This document shows, one piece after another, positions 36,263-45,486 of a stretch of 64,000 nt of DNA. A program made the translations under genes and the position numbers. Source of the stretch: Planctomycetota bacterium (GTDB lineage Bacteria > Planctomycetota > UBA1135 > GCA-002686595). The notes under the pieces were generated by a model. That model saw nothing but the letters and a program-made list of their open reading frames with translations. It was not told where the DNA came from and ran no database searches. Positions within the stretch are counted from its first letter, which is position 1. Each line of letters begins with the position of its first letter. The stretch spans positions 310,001 to 374,000 of the forward strand of contig JACKHV010000002.1 of assembly GCA_020638835.1 (NCBI GenBank), in the 5' to 3' direction.

Positions 36263-37033
36263 CTAGAGGCGGTGGCGGCTTCCGTCGCGCGCGAGCTCGA
36301 TCGGACCCGAGAAGGCGCCCGCGGCGGCGCGAAGGGCGGCGCGCGGGTCCAGCATCGGATAGAAGTGCGTCAGGAGCAACCGCCGGGCTCCGCAGCGCGT
36401 CGCCAGCTCGGCCGCGGAGGTCGGCGTGAGGTGCCCGCCGACGGGACTCTCGTCGGGGAAGGAGCACTCGCTGACGAGCAGGTCGACTTCGCGCGCCAAG
36501 TCCTCCAGCGCCGGACAGGGCCCCGTGTCACCGGTGTACGCGACGCGCACGCCGTCCGGCAGGTCGAGCGCGACCGAGATCGCGTCCGGAGTGTGTCCGT
36601 TCGGCGTCCAGCGCAGCCGAGTTGCATCCAGCTGCAGGCCCTTCGCGCCGGCGTCCGGCTCCAAGGGACGCAGCGTCGTGTCCTGGAAGACCGCGCCGCG
36701 ACCGAAGGCCGACTCGAGCCCGGCGAGGACCTCGCGCAGCCGCTCGGGCGCGAAGATCTCGAGCGGACCCGCGCGCGCGGCGGGGTTGCGCCGCGCGAAG
36801 GCGAGCGCCGCGAGGTCGAGGCAGTGGTCGACGTGGAAGTGCGTGATCACGATGCGCCGCAGCTCCGCGAGCGTCACGCCCTGCGCGTCCAGCGCGCGGA
36901 TCGTGCCCGGACCGCAGTCGAACAGCAGCGGGCCGTCGAGGCTCGCGTGCCGCAGCAAGTGCGCGCTGGGACCGTAGCCGGAGCGCGGCAGCGCGCTGCC
37001 CGCTCCCAGGACGGTCCAGCTGCCGCCGGTCAC
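36263..37033 (-). CDS. Metallo-beta-lactamase-fold hydrolase, RNase Z-like
   Basis: The product has 256 residues from a GTG overlapping the galE stop (GTGA). It opens with TVLGAGSALPRSGYGPSAHLL like RNase Z proteins, has the zinc motif THFHVDH (64-70), then YTGDTGPCPAL, SECSFPDE and LTHFYP with further metal ligands. tRNase Z has about 305 residues with a flexible exosite arm; that arm is not obvious here, so a small-molecule hydrolase of the same fold is as likely. No signal peptide is seen. Confidence 0.85.
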   Translation of the reverse strand: MTGGSWTVLGAGSALPRSGYGPSAHLLRHASLDGPLLFDCGPGTIRALDAQGVTLAELRRIVITHFHVDHCLDLAALAFARRNPAARAGPLEIFAPERLREVLAGLESAFGRGAVFQDTTLRPLEPDAGAKGLQLDATRLRWTPNGHTPDAISVALDLPDGVRVAYTGDTGPCPALEDLAREVDLLVSECSFPDESPVGGHLTPTSAAELATRCGARRLLLTHFYPMLDPRAALRAAAGAFSGPIELARDGSRHRL

Positions 37034-38037
37034 CGCGCGACGTAGCCGTTCGGGTGCGCTTCGAGGAAGCGCCAGGCGTCCCCCACGATGTCCTCGATCG
37101 ACGCGCGCTGCGGCTTCCAGCCGAGCAGGTCGTAGGCGCGCGTGCCGCCGCTGACCAGTTCCGGCGGATCGCCTGCACGACGACCCTCGACGCTCGCGGG
37201 GATCGCCTGACCGGTCACGCGCCGCGCGGTCTCGATCACTTCCTTGACCGAGAAGCCCGTGCCGGTGCCCAGGTTGCACTGGATGTTCGGCGCCCCGGCT
37301 TCGAGCTTGGCGAGCGCCAAGCGGTGCGCGAGCGCGAGATCCTCGACGTGGATGTAGTCGCGGATGCACGTGCCGTCGGGCGTCGGATAGTCGTCGCCGA
37401 AGATCTTGATCTCCGCGCGCTGTCCGAGCGCGACCTGCAGCACGAGCGGGATCAGGTGCGTCTCGGGGTCGTGGTCCTCGCCGATCTCGCCGGTCTGCGA
37501 CGCCCCCGCCGCGTTGAAGTAGCGCAGCGCGGCGAAGCGCAGGCCGTAGGCGCGCGAGTAGTCCTCGATCATGTGCTCCATGTGCAGCTTGGTGCGGCCG
37601 TAGGGCGAGATCGGGTTCTGCGGGTGGTCCTCGGTCAGCGGCACGGTGAGCGGGTCGCCGTAGGTCGCGCAGGTGCTCGAGAAGACGATCGCGTTGCAGT
37701 CATGCGCGCGCATCGCCTCGAGCAGGCACCAGGTGTGGTGCACGTTGTTCTCGTAGTACTTCGCCGGCTCGGTGACGGATTCACCGACGTAGCACTTCGC
37801 GGCGAAGTGGATCACCGCGCGCGGACGGTGCTTCGCGAAGGCGGCGTCGAGCGCGGCGCGGTCGCCGAGGTTCACGACCTCCAGCGGCACGTCGATCGAC
37901 TCGCGGTGGCCGCTCGAGAGGTCGTCCAGTACGACGACGGCGTCTCCGTGATCGACGAGGTGGCGGACGGTGTGGCTGCCGATGTATCCGGCGCCGCCGG
38001 CGACGAGCACCGGGCGCTTCGAGTCTTGGGGGGGCAT
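37030..38037 (-). CDS. galE: UDP-glucose 4-epimerase
   Basis: The product has 335 residues of the extended SDR fold. NAD-binding GGAGYIGSH is at 15-23, the catalytic SSTCATYG region and YGRTKLHME supply Ser and the YxxxK pair, and NPISPYG and YFNAAGAS follow. GalE interconverts UDP-glucose and UDP-galactose for surface polysaccharides. It starts 19 bp after aroA and overlaps the next gene by 4 bp. Confidence 0.95.
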   Translation of the reverse strand: MPPQDSKRPVLVAGGAGYIGSHTVRHLVDHGDAVVVLDDLSSGHRESIDVPLEVVNLGDRAALDAAFAKHRPRAVIHFAAKCYVGESVTEPAKYYENNVHHTWCLLEAMRAHDCNAIVFSSTCATYGDPLTVPLTEDHPQNPISPYGRTKLHMEHMIEDYSRAYGLRFAALRYFNAAGASQTGEIGEDHDPETHLIPLVLQVALGQRAEIKIFGDDYPTPDGTCIRDYIHVEDLALAHRLALAKLEAGAPNIQCNLGTGTGFSVKEVIETARRVTGQAIPASVEGRRAGDPPELVSGGTRAYDLLGWKPQRASIEDIVGDAWRFLEAHPNGYVAR

Positions 38038-38056
38038 GTCGGAAAGATACCGGGGA

Positions 38057-39376
38057 TCAGGCGAGGTCCGTCCAGAAGCTCGGCCAAGACTTCGCGACGC
38101 AGCCGGGATTCTGCACGCGCAGGTCCTCGCGTTCGAGGCCGAGGAGCGCGAAGGCGAAGGCCATGCGGTGGTCGTTCCGGGGGTCGAGCACGAGCGGGCC
38201 GCTGGTACGGGAGCCGGGGGCGACGCGGAGACTGTCGCGCGTCTTCTCCACCGCGCAACCGACCGCGGCGAGCGCTTCGGCGAGCACCGTGAGGCGCGGG
38301 CTCTCCTTCCCCTCGAGCGTCTCGAGCCCCGTCAAGCGACTGCCGCCGAGCCCGCGCAGCGCGACGACGCCGGCGACGGCGGCCAGCACGGGAGCGAGGT
38401 CGGGTTCTCCCGAGAGGTCGAGGTCCGCGCCGCGCGTCGGTGCGCCCGAAGCGCGCAGGGAGCTCCGCGTGGAGGCCGCGGAGCAACCGAACGCGCGCAG
38501 GTGTTCGAGGATGCGGACGTCACCTTGCGGCGAGCCGCCCCCGAGGTCGCCGATGGTGACTTCTCCGCCGGACAGGCAGCCGGCGGCGAGCGCGACCGCG
38601 GCGGCGCTGGCGTCGGACTCGATGATCAAGGCGCCTTCGGGCGCGTGCAGCGGACCGCTGACGTGCAGCACTTCGTCCGCGCCGCGCACTTCGCGGCCGA
38701 AGCGGGCGCCGAAGGCGTCGAGCACGCCGAGCGTGAGCTCGTAGTACGGTCGGCTGGGGAGCGCGCCGCGCAGCACGAGCCGTCGTGAGCCGGGCCAGGC
38801 CGCGAGGGCCAGCGCGAGGGCCGAGGCTTCCTGGCTGGAGGTGGGATTCTCGAGCAGCACTTCCTCGGGAGGCTCGACCGCAGTGACGGCGAGCGGCCAG
38901 CCGCGACGCGACGCATCGTCGTGCAGCAGCTCGACGCGCGCGCCCGCTCGCTCCAGCGCCGCGAGCAGCGCAGGGCTCTCGCGCGCGAGCAGAGTTCCGG
39001 AGGCGCGAATCTCATGACGCTCGCCCGGCGCGCCGCAGAACGCGAGCGCGCCCGTCGCGAGCCGCGCGAGCGTGCCCGACTCGCCGACTTCGACGGCGCC
39101 GTTCGGACGCAGACCGGAGTAGTAACCGGGCGGCGAACCGTCGACCCGCGCACCGCCGGCGCCCACCGAACGCACGGTCGTGAGCGACTCGACGAGGCGC
39201 AAGGCCGCGCGCACGTCGTCCGCGTCGGAGAGACCCTCGAGGCGCGTTCGACCGCGCGCGAGGGCCGACGCCAGCAAGCTGCGGATCGCCAGCGACTTCG
39301 ACGCCGGAGGACGCACGTGTCCGGAGATGCGCAGCGCGGGCGTCCAGCCCGCGGTCGGTCCCTGAGGTTCGCTCAC
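38057..39376 (-). CDS. aroA: 3-phosphoshikimate 1-carboxyvinyltransferase (EPSP synthase)
   Basis: AroA makes EPSP from shikimate 3-phosphate and PEP in the shikimate pathway. The GTG at 39376 gives 439 residues. Key signs are RPPASKSLAIRSLLASALA near the N-terminus, VGESGTLARLATGALAF, ENPTSSQEASALALALA, IESDASAAAVALAAG, LTGLETLEGKESPRL and DHRMAFAFALLGL. It is the first gene of a six-gene minus-strand operon and divergent from purC across 99 bp. No N-terminal shikimate kinase fusion is present. Confidence 0.94.
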   Translation of the reverse strand: MSEPQGPTAGWTPALRISGHVRPPASKSLAIRSLLASALARGRTRLEGLSDADDVRAALRLVESLTTVRSVGAGGARVDGSPPGYYSGLRPNGAVEVGESGTLARLATGALAFCGAPGERHEIRASGTLLARESPALLAALERAGARVELLHDDASRRGWPLAVTAVEPPEEVLLENPTSSQEASALALALAAWPGSRRLVLRGALPSRPYYELTLGVLDAFGARFGREVRGADEVLHVSGPLHAPEGALIIESDASAAAVALAAGCLSGGEVTIGDLGGGSPQGDVRILEHLRAFGCSAASTRSSLRASGAPTRGADLDLSGEPDLAPVLAAVAGVVALRGLGGSRLTGLETLEGKESPRLTVLAEALAAVGCAVEKTRDSLRVAPGSRTSGPLVLDPRNDHRMAFAFALLGLEREDLRVQNPGCVAKSWPSFWTDLA

Positions 39377-39475
39377 GCCGCGGATTGTAGCGCTCCCGGC
39401 CCCCTGCCATACTCCTCGGCCCCATCCGAGCGACAGCGCGTGCTCGGACTCGCCGCAGCAACGTCCCACCGAGTG

Positions 39476-40387
39476 ATGCAAGACGACAACGTCTACCTCG
39501 GCCGCAACGGCGGCCCCCCCGGCCTCAAGCGCCTGGCGACCGGCAAGGTCCGAGACATCTACGAGATCGACGCCGAGCACCTGCTGTTCGTCACGACCGA
39601 CCGCGTCAGCGCCTTCGACGTGTTGATGAACCAAGGCATCCCGCACAAGGGCGCGGTGCTCACGCAGATCGCTGCGTGGTGGTTCTCGCAGACCCGCGAC
39701 ATCATCCCGAACCACCTCGTCAGCACTTCCGTCGAGGACGTCCCCGGACTCGACGCCGAGTGGAAGCGCAAGTTCGCCGGCCGCATCATGGTCGTGAGGC
39801 GCTGCAAGCCGACCGCCGTCGAGTGGGTCGTGCGCGGCTACATCGCCGGCTCCGGCTGGAAGGAGTACCAGAAGTCGCAGACCGTCTGCGGCATCGCGCT
39901 GCCCGCCGGACTGCAACAGGCGCAAGCGCTACCGCAGCCGATCCTGACGCCGACGACGAAGGACGACGATCACGACCGTCCGCTGTCGCCCGAAGAAGCG
40001 CGGCGGGTGGTCGGAGCCGAAGTCTACGTGCGCCTCGAGCGCACCGCGCTCGCGCTCTTCCAGCGCGGCACCGAGACGCTCGCGGACCTCGGCATCCTGC
40101 TCGCCGACACGAAGTTCGAGTTCGGTGAACTGAACGGCGAGATGGTGCTGATCGACGAAGTGCTCACGCCCGACTCCTCGCGCTTCTGGCCGCGCGACGA
40201 CTACCGCGTCGGCATCAGCCCGCCCAGCTACGACAAGCAGATCCTGCGCGACTGGTTGGAGACGCTCGACTGGGACAAGAACCCGCCCGCTCCCGACCTC
40301 CCGGCGGAACTCGTCGAGCGCATCTCGCGCCGTTACCTCGAGATCTGTGAACGCATCACCGGCCATGCGCCGGCGGAGACTTGCTAG
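39476..40387 (+). CDS. purC: Phosphoribosylaminoimidazole-succinocarboxamide synthase
   Basis: PurC condenses CAIR with aspartate to SAICAR. The product has 303 residues, like the longer yeast/eukaryote-type and many bacterial PurC. Motifs are GKVRDIYE (23-30), the TTDRVSAFDVLM strand, IPHKGAVL, RRCKPTAVEWVVRGYIAGSGWKEY and IDEVLTPDSSRFWP. The ATG at 39476 is preferred; a GTG three bases earlier is also possible. The stop abuts the purE ATG with no gap. Confidence 0.96.
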   Translation: MQDDNVYLGRNGGPPGLKRLATGKVRDIYEIDAEHLLFVTTDRVSAFDVLMNQGIPHKGAVLTQIAAWWFSQTRDIIPNHLVSTSVEDVPGLDAEWKRKFAGRIMVVRRCKPTAVEWVVRGYIAGSGWKEYQKSQTVCGIALPAGLQQAQALPQPILTPTTKDDDHDRPLSPEEARRVVGAEVYVRLERTALALFQRGTETLADLGILLADTKFEFGELNGEMVLIDEVLTPDSSRFWPRDDYRVGISPPSYDKQILRDWLETLDWDKNPPAPDLPAELVERISRRYLEICERITGHAPAETC

Positions 40388-40885
40388 ATGAACCCTCAAG
40401 TCGCCCTGCTGATGGGCTCCGACTCCGACTTCCCCCGCCTCGAGCCCTGCGTCAAGCAACTGCGTGAGCTCGAGATTCCGTTCACCGCCCGCGTCATGTC
40501 GGCGCACCGCACGCCCGCCGCGGTGATCGACTTCGTGACCAATGCGAAGGCGAACGGGATCCGCGTGATCATGTGCGCTGCCGGCAGCGCCGCGCACCTC
40601 GCCGGCGTCGTCGCCGCGCACACCAACCTGCCGGTCATCGGCATCCCGATGGACAACCCGCCGCTCGGCGGACTCGACGCGCTGCTCTCGACGGTGCAGA
40701 TGCCGGGCGGCATCCCGGTGGCGACGGTCGCCGCGGGCGGCGGCGGTCCGCTGAACGCCGCGATCCTCGCCGCGCGCATCATCGCGCTCTCCGACGAAGC
40801 TCTCGCCGACCGACTCGACGCGATGGTCAGCTCGATGGCCGAGAAGGTCGCCAAGAAGGACGCGAAGCTGCAGAAGCTGCTCTAG
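40388..40885 (+). CDS. purE: 5-(carboxyamino)imidazole ribonucleotide mutase
   Basis: PurE rearranges N5-CAIR to CAIR. The product has 165 residues, the bacterial class I size. MGSDSDFP is at 9-16, SAHRTP at 39-44, then AAGSAAHLAGVVAAHT and the GIPMDNPPLGGLDALLSTVQMPGG run, all family hallmarks. A purK gene, normally required for class I, is not in the window. It starts immediately after purC and is followed by mtnA after 48 bp. Confidence 0.97.
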   Translation: MNPQVALLMGSDSDFPRLEPCVKQLRELEIPFTARVMSAHRTPAAVIDFVTNAKANGIRVIMCAAGSAAHLAGVVAAHTNLPVIGIPMDNPPLGGLDALLSTVQMPGGIPVATVAAGGGGPLNAAILAARIIALSDEALADRLDAMVSSMAEKVAKKDAKLQKLL

Positions 40886-40933
40886 CGGCGACTCGGCTTC
40901 AGTCCGAGTGCGCGACGTGGCGAAAGCCCCTCG

Positions 40934-42013
40934 ATGGAACTCCCCTTTCACACCCTGCAGTGGATCGGCGGCCGGCCCGGCCACGTCAGCATGATCGAGC
41001 AGACCCTGCTGCCGACGCAGCGGGTCGACCACGTAGTGCGCGACGTCCCCGGAATGGTCGACGCGATCTACCGCCTCGCCGTGCGCGGCGCGCCGGCGAT
41101 CGGCGTCGCGGCGGCCTTCGGCGTGATGCTCGGTGTCCAGGGTTTCCGTGGACTCTCGCCCGAGGAGACGCTCGGCCGCACGCGCGAGATCGCCGCAACG
41201 CTGGCGAAAGCCCGTCCCACCGCGGTGAACTTGTTCTGGGCGCTCGATCGCATGGTCGCGCGCGCGGACCGCGAAGCCGCGGCGGGCGCAGGCGGTGACG
41301 CGATCGTCGCCGCGCTCTTCGACGAAGGGCACACGATCTACCGCGAGGACCGCGAGACGTGCTTGCGCCTGGGAGAAGTCGGCGCGGAGCGCATCGCGGA
41401 CGGCCAGACCCTGCTGACCCACTGCAACGCCGGCGCGCTGGCGACCGCCGGGATCGGAACCGCGCTCGCTCCGATGTACGTCGCGGCACACCAGGGCAAG
41501 CGCATCTCCGTCTTCGCCGACGAGACGCGCCCGCTGCTGCAAGGCGCGCGCATCACGGCCTGGGAACTCGCGCAGGCGGGGATCGACGTCACCGTGATCA
41601 CCGACAACATGGCGGGTCACGTCATGAAGTCGGGCAAGATCGACGCGGTCTTCGTCGGCTCGGACCGCATCGCGCGCAACGGCGACGTCTGCAACAAGAT
41701 CGGTACCTACTCCGTCGCCGTGCTGGCGAAGGAACACGGCATCCCGTTCTACGTCGTCGCGCCGCTCTCGACCTTCGACCGCGAGTTGACCGACGGCTCG
41801 CAGATCCCGATCGAGGAACGCCCCGCCGAGGAAGTCTCGGAGGGCCTCGGGAAGCGCACCGCGCCTCCCGGCGTGAAGGTGTTCAACCCGGCCTTCGACG
41901 TGACTCCCGCGGCGCTGGTGGCGGGCATCGTCACCGAGGCCGGGTGGATCGACCAGCCGAACCGCGAGCGGGTGGAAGCCGTGCTGCGGGAAGCCGGCGC
42001 GCTGGCGGGCTGA
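40934..42013 (+). CDS. mtnA: S-methyl-5-thioribose-1-phosphate isomerase
   Basis: MtnA isomerises methylthioribose 1-phosphate to the ribulose form in methionine salvage. The product has 359 residues of the eIF2B-alpha/beta/delta-like fold. RGAPAIGVAAAFG, THCNAGALATAG (catalytic Cys), FADETRPLLQGARITAWEL, DNMAGHVMKSG and VGSDRIARNGDVCNKIGTY are all present. It stands downstream of purC-purE. Salvage and purine synthesis are linked through adenine from methylthioadenosine, which makes the grouping sensible. Confidence 0.95.
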   Translation: MELPFHTLQWIGGRPGHVSMIEQTLLPTQRVDHVVRDVPGMVDAIYRLAVRGAPAIGVAAAFGVMLGVQGFRGLSPEETLGRTREIAATLAKARPTAVNLFWALDRMVARADREAAAGAGGDAIVAALFDEGHTIYREDRETCLRLGEVGAERIADGQTLLTHCNAGALATAGIGTALAPMYVAAHQGKRISVFADETRPLLQGARITAWELAQAGIDVTVITDNMAGHVMKSGKIDAVFVGSDRIARNGDVCNKIGTYSVAVLAKEHGIPFYVVAPLSTFDRELTDGSQIPIEERPAEEVSEGLGKRTAPPGVKVFNPAFDVTPAALVAGIVTEAGWIDQPNRERVEAVLREAGALAG

Positions 42014-42157
42014 GGGCCTTCCCGGGCGGATCCGGCGCCGCCGCGGCGGAATTCCGCGAGTCGGGTTCAGGCGGCGCGGCGCGTCCGTCGATCCACAGAG
42101 CCACGACCCCCGCGCGCAGCCCGGGCGAGCCTCGGAATCACTCACCGTCGAGCCACC

Positions 42158-42400
42158 ATGAGCGTCCCCCCCAAGCAGAACGAAACGAAGTCCGGCGACA
42201 AGCAGAAGACCGCCAAGTCGACCACGGGCGACACGAGCGCCAAGAAGGCGACTCCGACCAAGCCCGACGAGATGAGCGAAGAGGTCCTCGAGTTCATCAC
42301 GGCGATCGACGAGTACAAGCGCGTGCACCAGCGCCAGTTCCCGAACTGGTCCGAGGTGCTCGAGATCCTGAAGACGCTCGGCTACTCGCGCGTCGGCTGA
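42158..42400 (+). CDS. Small conserved hypothetical protein
   Basis: The product has 80 residues: a Lys/Thr/Ser-rich disordered first half, then a compact helical C-terminal half EFITAIDEYKR and FPNWSEVLEILKTLGYSRVG. The ordered part looks like the core of a small conserved family in planctomycete-like genomes (from memory of the pattern, not searched). The gene is 144 bp after mtnA and is followed by a strong hairpin. Function unknown; a role in nucleic-acid or protein binding is only a guess from charge. Confidence 0.7.
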   Translation: MSVPPKQNETKSGDKQKTAKSTTGDTSAKKATPTKPDEMSEEVLEFITAIDEYKRVHQRQFPNWSEVLEILKTLGYSRVG

Positions 42401-42418
42401 GTCGGCGCGCCGCTCGAG

Positions 42419-42460
42419 CGACGAGGCCCGCGATCGTTCACGCGATCGCGGGCCTCGTCG
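42419..42460. terminator. Perfect 18-bp bidirectional terminator hairpin
   Basis: An 18-bp perfect stem (42419-42436 with 42443-42460) closes a 6-nt loop TTCACG between two convergent genes. Flanks are not T-rich on either side. It likely ends transcripts from both directions. Confidence 0.75.
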
Positions 42461-42485
42461 TTCCCGTACCGGTCTTGATCGCGCG

Positions 42486-43136
42486 CTAGACGAGCGCCAG
42501 CAGGTCCGACGGGTGTTCGAGCCAGTGGTCGGGCTCGCAAGCGTCGAGCTCGGCGCGCGGGAACGGCCCCCACGCGACCGCGGCCGTCGCGGTCCCCGCG
42601 GCGCGCCCCGAGATCAGGTCGTGCGGCGAGTCGCCGATGTAGATCGCGCCCTCCGCGGCCACCGACAGGCGCTCGAGCGCGGCGAGCACCGGCGCGGGGT
42701 GCGGCTTGTGCTGCTGGACGTCCTCGAGGCAGATCAGCGTCCTGAAGCAGTCGCGCACGCCGATCAGGTCGAGGCCCTTGCGCGCGCCGCGGCGGCTCTT
42801 GCTGGTCACGAGACCGAGTTCCGTTCCGCGTTGGTCGAGCTCCCGCACGAGCTCGACGACTCCGTCGTACGGCCGCACCAGTTCGTCGTGCAGTCCGTGG
42901 TTGTGTTCGCGGTAGGTCGTCGCCATCGCTTCGACCTCCAGCGGGTCGTCGGTGAACTCCGCCAGCTGCGAGCGAAGCGGCGTGCCGAGCTTGGCGAGCC
43001 AGAAGTCGTCGTCGCGTTCCTCGCCGCGGTGCACGCGCAGCGTGTGGTTGTAGCTCGCGAAGATCAGGCCGATCGAGTCGATCAGCGTGCCGTCGAGGTC
43101 GAACAGCAGCGTGCGGTACGGAGGCTGGAGGGACAT
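42486..43136 (-). CDS. HAD-superfamily phosphatase, phosphoglycolate phosphatase-like
   Basis: The product has 216 residues. Motif I FDLDGTLID holds the nucleophile Asp13, followed by a helical cap domain typical of subclass I. Motif II/III is VTSKSRRGARKGLD and motif IV GDSPHDLISGRAAG. The substrate may be phosphoglycolate, pyrophosphate (PpaX-like) or another small phosphate ester. It is the last gene of the minus-strand group glyA-cobW-HAD, 61 bp after the CobW gene. Confidence 0.87.
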   Translation of the reverse strand: MSLQPPYRTLLFDLDGTLIDSIGLIFASYNHTLRVHRGEERDDDFWLAKLGTPLRSQLAEFTDDPLEVEAMATTYREHNHGLHDELVRPYDGVVELVRELDQRGTELGLVTSKSRRGARKGLDLIGVRDCFRTLICLEDVQQHKPHPAPVLAALERLSVAAEGAIYIGDSPHDLISGRAAGTATAAVAWGPFPRAELDACEPDHWLEHPSDLLALV

Positions 43137-43197
43137 CCGCCCAAGATGTCCGATCGGGCCGGAGCTTGCACGCCCGGGCGCGCGAAAGTCGCCGGCC

Positions 43198-44178
43198 TCA
43201 GCCGAGGCATGCGCTCCAGCCGCGCTCCAGCTCGGAGCGGTCGAGAGTCCGCCCGATCAGCACGAGCCGAGAGACGTCCGGAGCGACGCCCGGCCCGGGA
43301 CCGAGCTCGAGCCACTCGTACATGCCCTGCACGACGACCGGCGCGGCGTGTTCGCGACAGCGCAGCACGCCCTTCACCCGCAGCAGGTCCTGCCCGCGGC
43401 GGTTCGCCAGGAACTGCAGCCAGATCTTGAGGCGGTGCAGGTCGAGCGGTGCGCTCGACTCGAGGGCCACCGAGCCGACGTCGCCGTCGTGCGTGTGCGA
43501 GGCCGCGTCGTGCGCGGCGAGATCGCGCCAGCGCGCGGGGTCGTTCGTGCGGATGTCGAGCAGCTCGCCGAGGTCCACGTCCCCCCGCTCGCACTCGATG
43601 ACCCGCGCGAGCGCGTTGATCGCCGCGGTCGCCCGCCGCGCGGCGGCGAGCTCGTCCTCGCTGCAGCGGTCCGCGTGGTTCAGCAGGACGCGGTCGGCGT
43701 AGGCGATCTGTTCCGCTGCCTCGGAGTGGAGTTCCAGTTGCCGCGCGAGGTTCGCGGCGTGAACGAGCGTCGCGACTCCGTCGAGCGCGACGCGCCCCAC
43801 GAGCGCGGGATCGGCGTTCAGCGTCTGCACGATCGGCCCCGGCGCAGCGAGGCCCGACGCCTCGATCACGATCCGGTCGAACGGCTTGCGGAAAGCGCGA
43901 CGCTCGCGCGCGGACAGCAGCCGGAGGACGGAGCGCGAGAGGTCGCCGCGCACGGTGCAACAGACGCAGCCGTTCGCGAGCTCGACGATCTCCTCGGCCG
44001 AGGACACGACCAGCGACCCGTCGATGCCGACGTCGCCGAACTCGTTCACGATCACGGCGATGCGCTCGCCGTGACGCTCGGCCAGGATCCGGTTCAGCAG
44101 CGTCGTCTTGCCCGCGCCGAGGAAGCCGGTCAGCAGCGTGACCGGGAGCGGCTCGGAGTGCGGCTCGGGATCGGACAT
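43198..44178 (-). CDS. CobW/COG0523-family GTPase (metal chaperone)
   Basis: The product has 326 residues. Walker A GFLGAGKT is at 18-25, switch I contains NEFGDVGIDG, and the metal-binding GCVCCT follows (70-75), which delivers Zn or another divalent metal on GTP hydrolysis. The NKxD-like guanine motif appears as LNHADRC. A C-terminal CobW_C domain is present with a small His cluster (HDAASHTHDGD). It is 45 bp downstream of glyA. Zinc insertion under metal stress is the best guess; no Zur box is visible. Confidence 0.92.
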   Translation of the reverse strand: MSDPEPHSEPLPVTLLTGFLGAGKTTLLNRILAERHGERIAVIVNEFGDVGIDGSLVVSSAEEIVELANGCVCCTVRGDLSRSVLRLLSARERRAFRKPFDRIVIEASGLAAPGPIVQTLNADPALVGRVALDGVATLVHAANLARQLELHSEAAEQIAYADRVLLNHADRCSEDELAAARRATAAINALARVIECERGDVDLGELLDIRTNDPARWRDLAAHDAASHTHDGDVGSVALESSAPLDLHRLKIWLQFLANRRGQDLLRVKGVLRCREHAAPVVVQGMYEWLELGPGPGVAPDVSRLVLIGRTLDRSELERGWSACLG

Positions 44179-44223
44179 GGCGGGCGGACCGGCACCCGCG
44201 CGGGCGCCGGTCGCAGGAGGACG

Positions 44224-45465
44224 TCAGTTCGCGGGGTAGATCGGGTGGGCCCGGGCGGACTCCGCCACTTCGCCCTTCACGCGCCCTGCGACCTGCGCGT
44301 CGTCGGGCGCGGAGAGCACGTCGCCGATCCAGTTGCCGAGCAGGCGCATGTCGGCCTCGCGCAGGCCGCGCGTCGTCACCGCCGCCGTGCCGAGCCGGAT
44401 GCCGCTGGCTTCCATCGGCGGACGCTGGTCGTACGGGATCAGGTTCTTGTTGCACGTCAGGTCGACCGCGTGCAGCAGGTCCTCGGCTCGTTGTCCGGAG
44501 AGTCCCTTCGGCGTGACGTCGACGAGCATCAAGTGGTTGTCGGTGCCGCCGGACACGATGCGCAAGCCGCGTTCGATCAGCGTCTCCGCGAGCACCTTCG
44601 CGTTCTTCACGACCTGCGCGGCGTAGGTCTTGAACTCGGGCGCCATCGCCTCGCGCAGCGCGATCGCCTTGGCCGCGATCACGTGCATCAGCGGACCGCC
44701 CTGTTCGCCGGGGAACACGGAGGTGTTGAGTTTCTTGAGCTGTTCGACGCTGTTCGTGACGATCATGCCGCCGCGCGGTCCGCGCAGGGTCTTGTGCGTC
44801 GTCATGGTCACGACGTCCGCGTGCGGGACGGGGCTCTCGTGCACGCCGCCGGCGACGAGGCCTGCGATGTGCGCCATGTCCACGAGCAGCAGCGCGTCCA
44901 CTTCCTTCGCGATGGCGCCGAAGGCGGCGAAGTCGATCGCGCGCGAATAGGCGGACGCGCCCGCGAGCAGCACCTTCGGGCGCAGCAGGAGCGCGCGTTC
45001 GCGGACGCGGTCCATGTCGAGCCGTTCGCTGCCCTGCTCCACGCCGTAGTGGTGGAAGTCGTAGAAGATGCCCGAGAAGTTCTTCGGGTGGCCGTGCGAG
45101 AGGTGGCCGCCGTGGTCGAGGCTCATCGCCAGCACGCGGTCGCCGGGTTCGCACATCGCCATCAGCGCGCCGACGTTGGCCTGCGTGCCCGAGTGTGGTT
45201 GGACGTTCGCGCGAGCGGCGCCGAAGAGTTCCTTCGCGCGGTCGCGCGCCAGGTCTTCGACCTGGTCGACGAACTCGCAACCGCCGTAGTAGCGGCGGCC
45301 GGGGTAGCCCTCGGCGTACTTGTTCGTGAGGCTCGAGCCCATCGCGGCCATCACCTCGCGCGAGGTGTGGTTCTCCGAAGCGATCAGCTCGAGCTGTGCT
45401 TCTTGGCGGGCGTCTTCTCGTGCAATCGCGGCCCAGACGGCCTCGTCGGTGTGGATCTGTTTCAT
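44224..45465 (-). CDS. glyA: Serine hydroxymethyltransferase
   Basis: GlyA interconverts serine and glycine with tetrahydrofolate and feeds one-carbon units to purine synthesis. The product has 413 residues. Hallmarks are ELIASENHTSREVMAAMGS, NKYAEGYPGRRYYGGCEFVD, the PLP-Lys motif TMTTHKTLRGPRGG, and LGTAAVTTRGLREADM. The start lies 21 bp after the stop of the MORN lipoprotein gene, so they may be co-transcribed. Confidence 0.97.
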   Translation of the reverse strand: MKQIHTDEAVWAAIAREDARQEAQLELIASENHTSREVMAAMGSSLTNKYAEGYPGRRYYGGCEFVDQVEDLARDRAKELFGAARANVQPHSGTQANVGALMAMCEPGDRVLAMSLDHGGHLSHGHPKNFSGIFYDFHHYGVEQGSERLDMDRVRERALLLRPKVLLAGASAYSRAIDFAAFGAIAKEVDALLLVDMAHIAGLVAGGVHESPVPHADVVTMTTHKTLRGPRGGMIVTNSVEQLKKLNTSVFPGEQGGPLMHVIAAKAIALREAMAPEFKTYAAQVVKNAKVLAETLIERGLRIVSGGTDNHLMLVDVTPKGLSGQRAEDLLHAVDLTCNKNLIPYDQRPPMEASGIRLGTAAVTTRGLREADMRLLGNWIGDVLSAPDDAQVAGRVKGEVAESARAHPIYPAN

Positions 45466-45486
45466 GCTTCGCGTGCTGCGACGGCG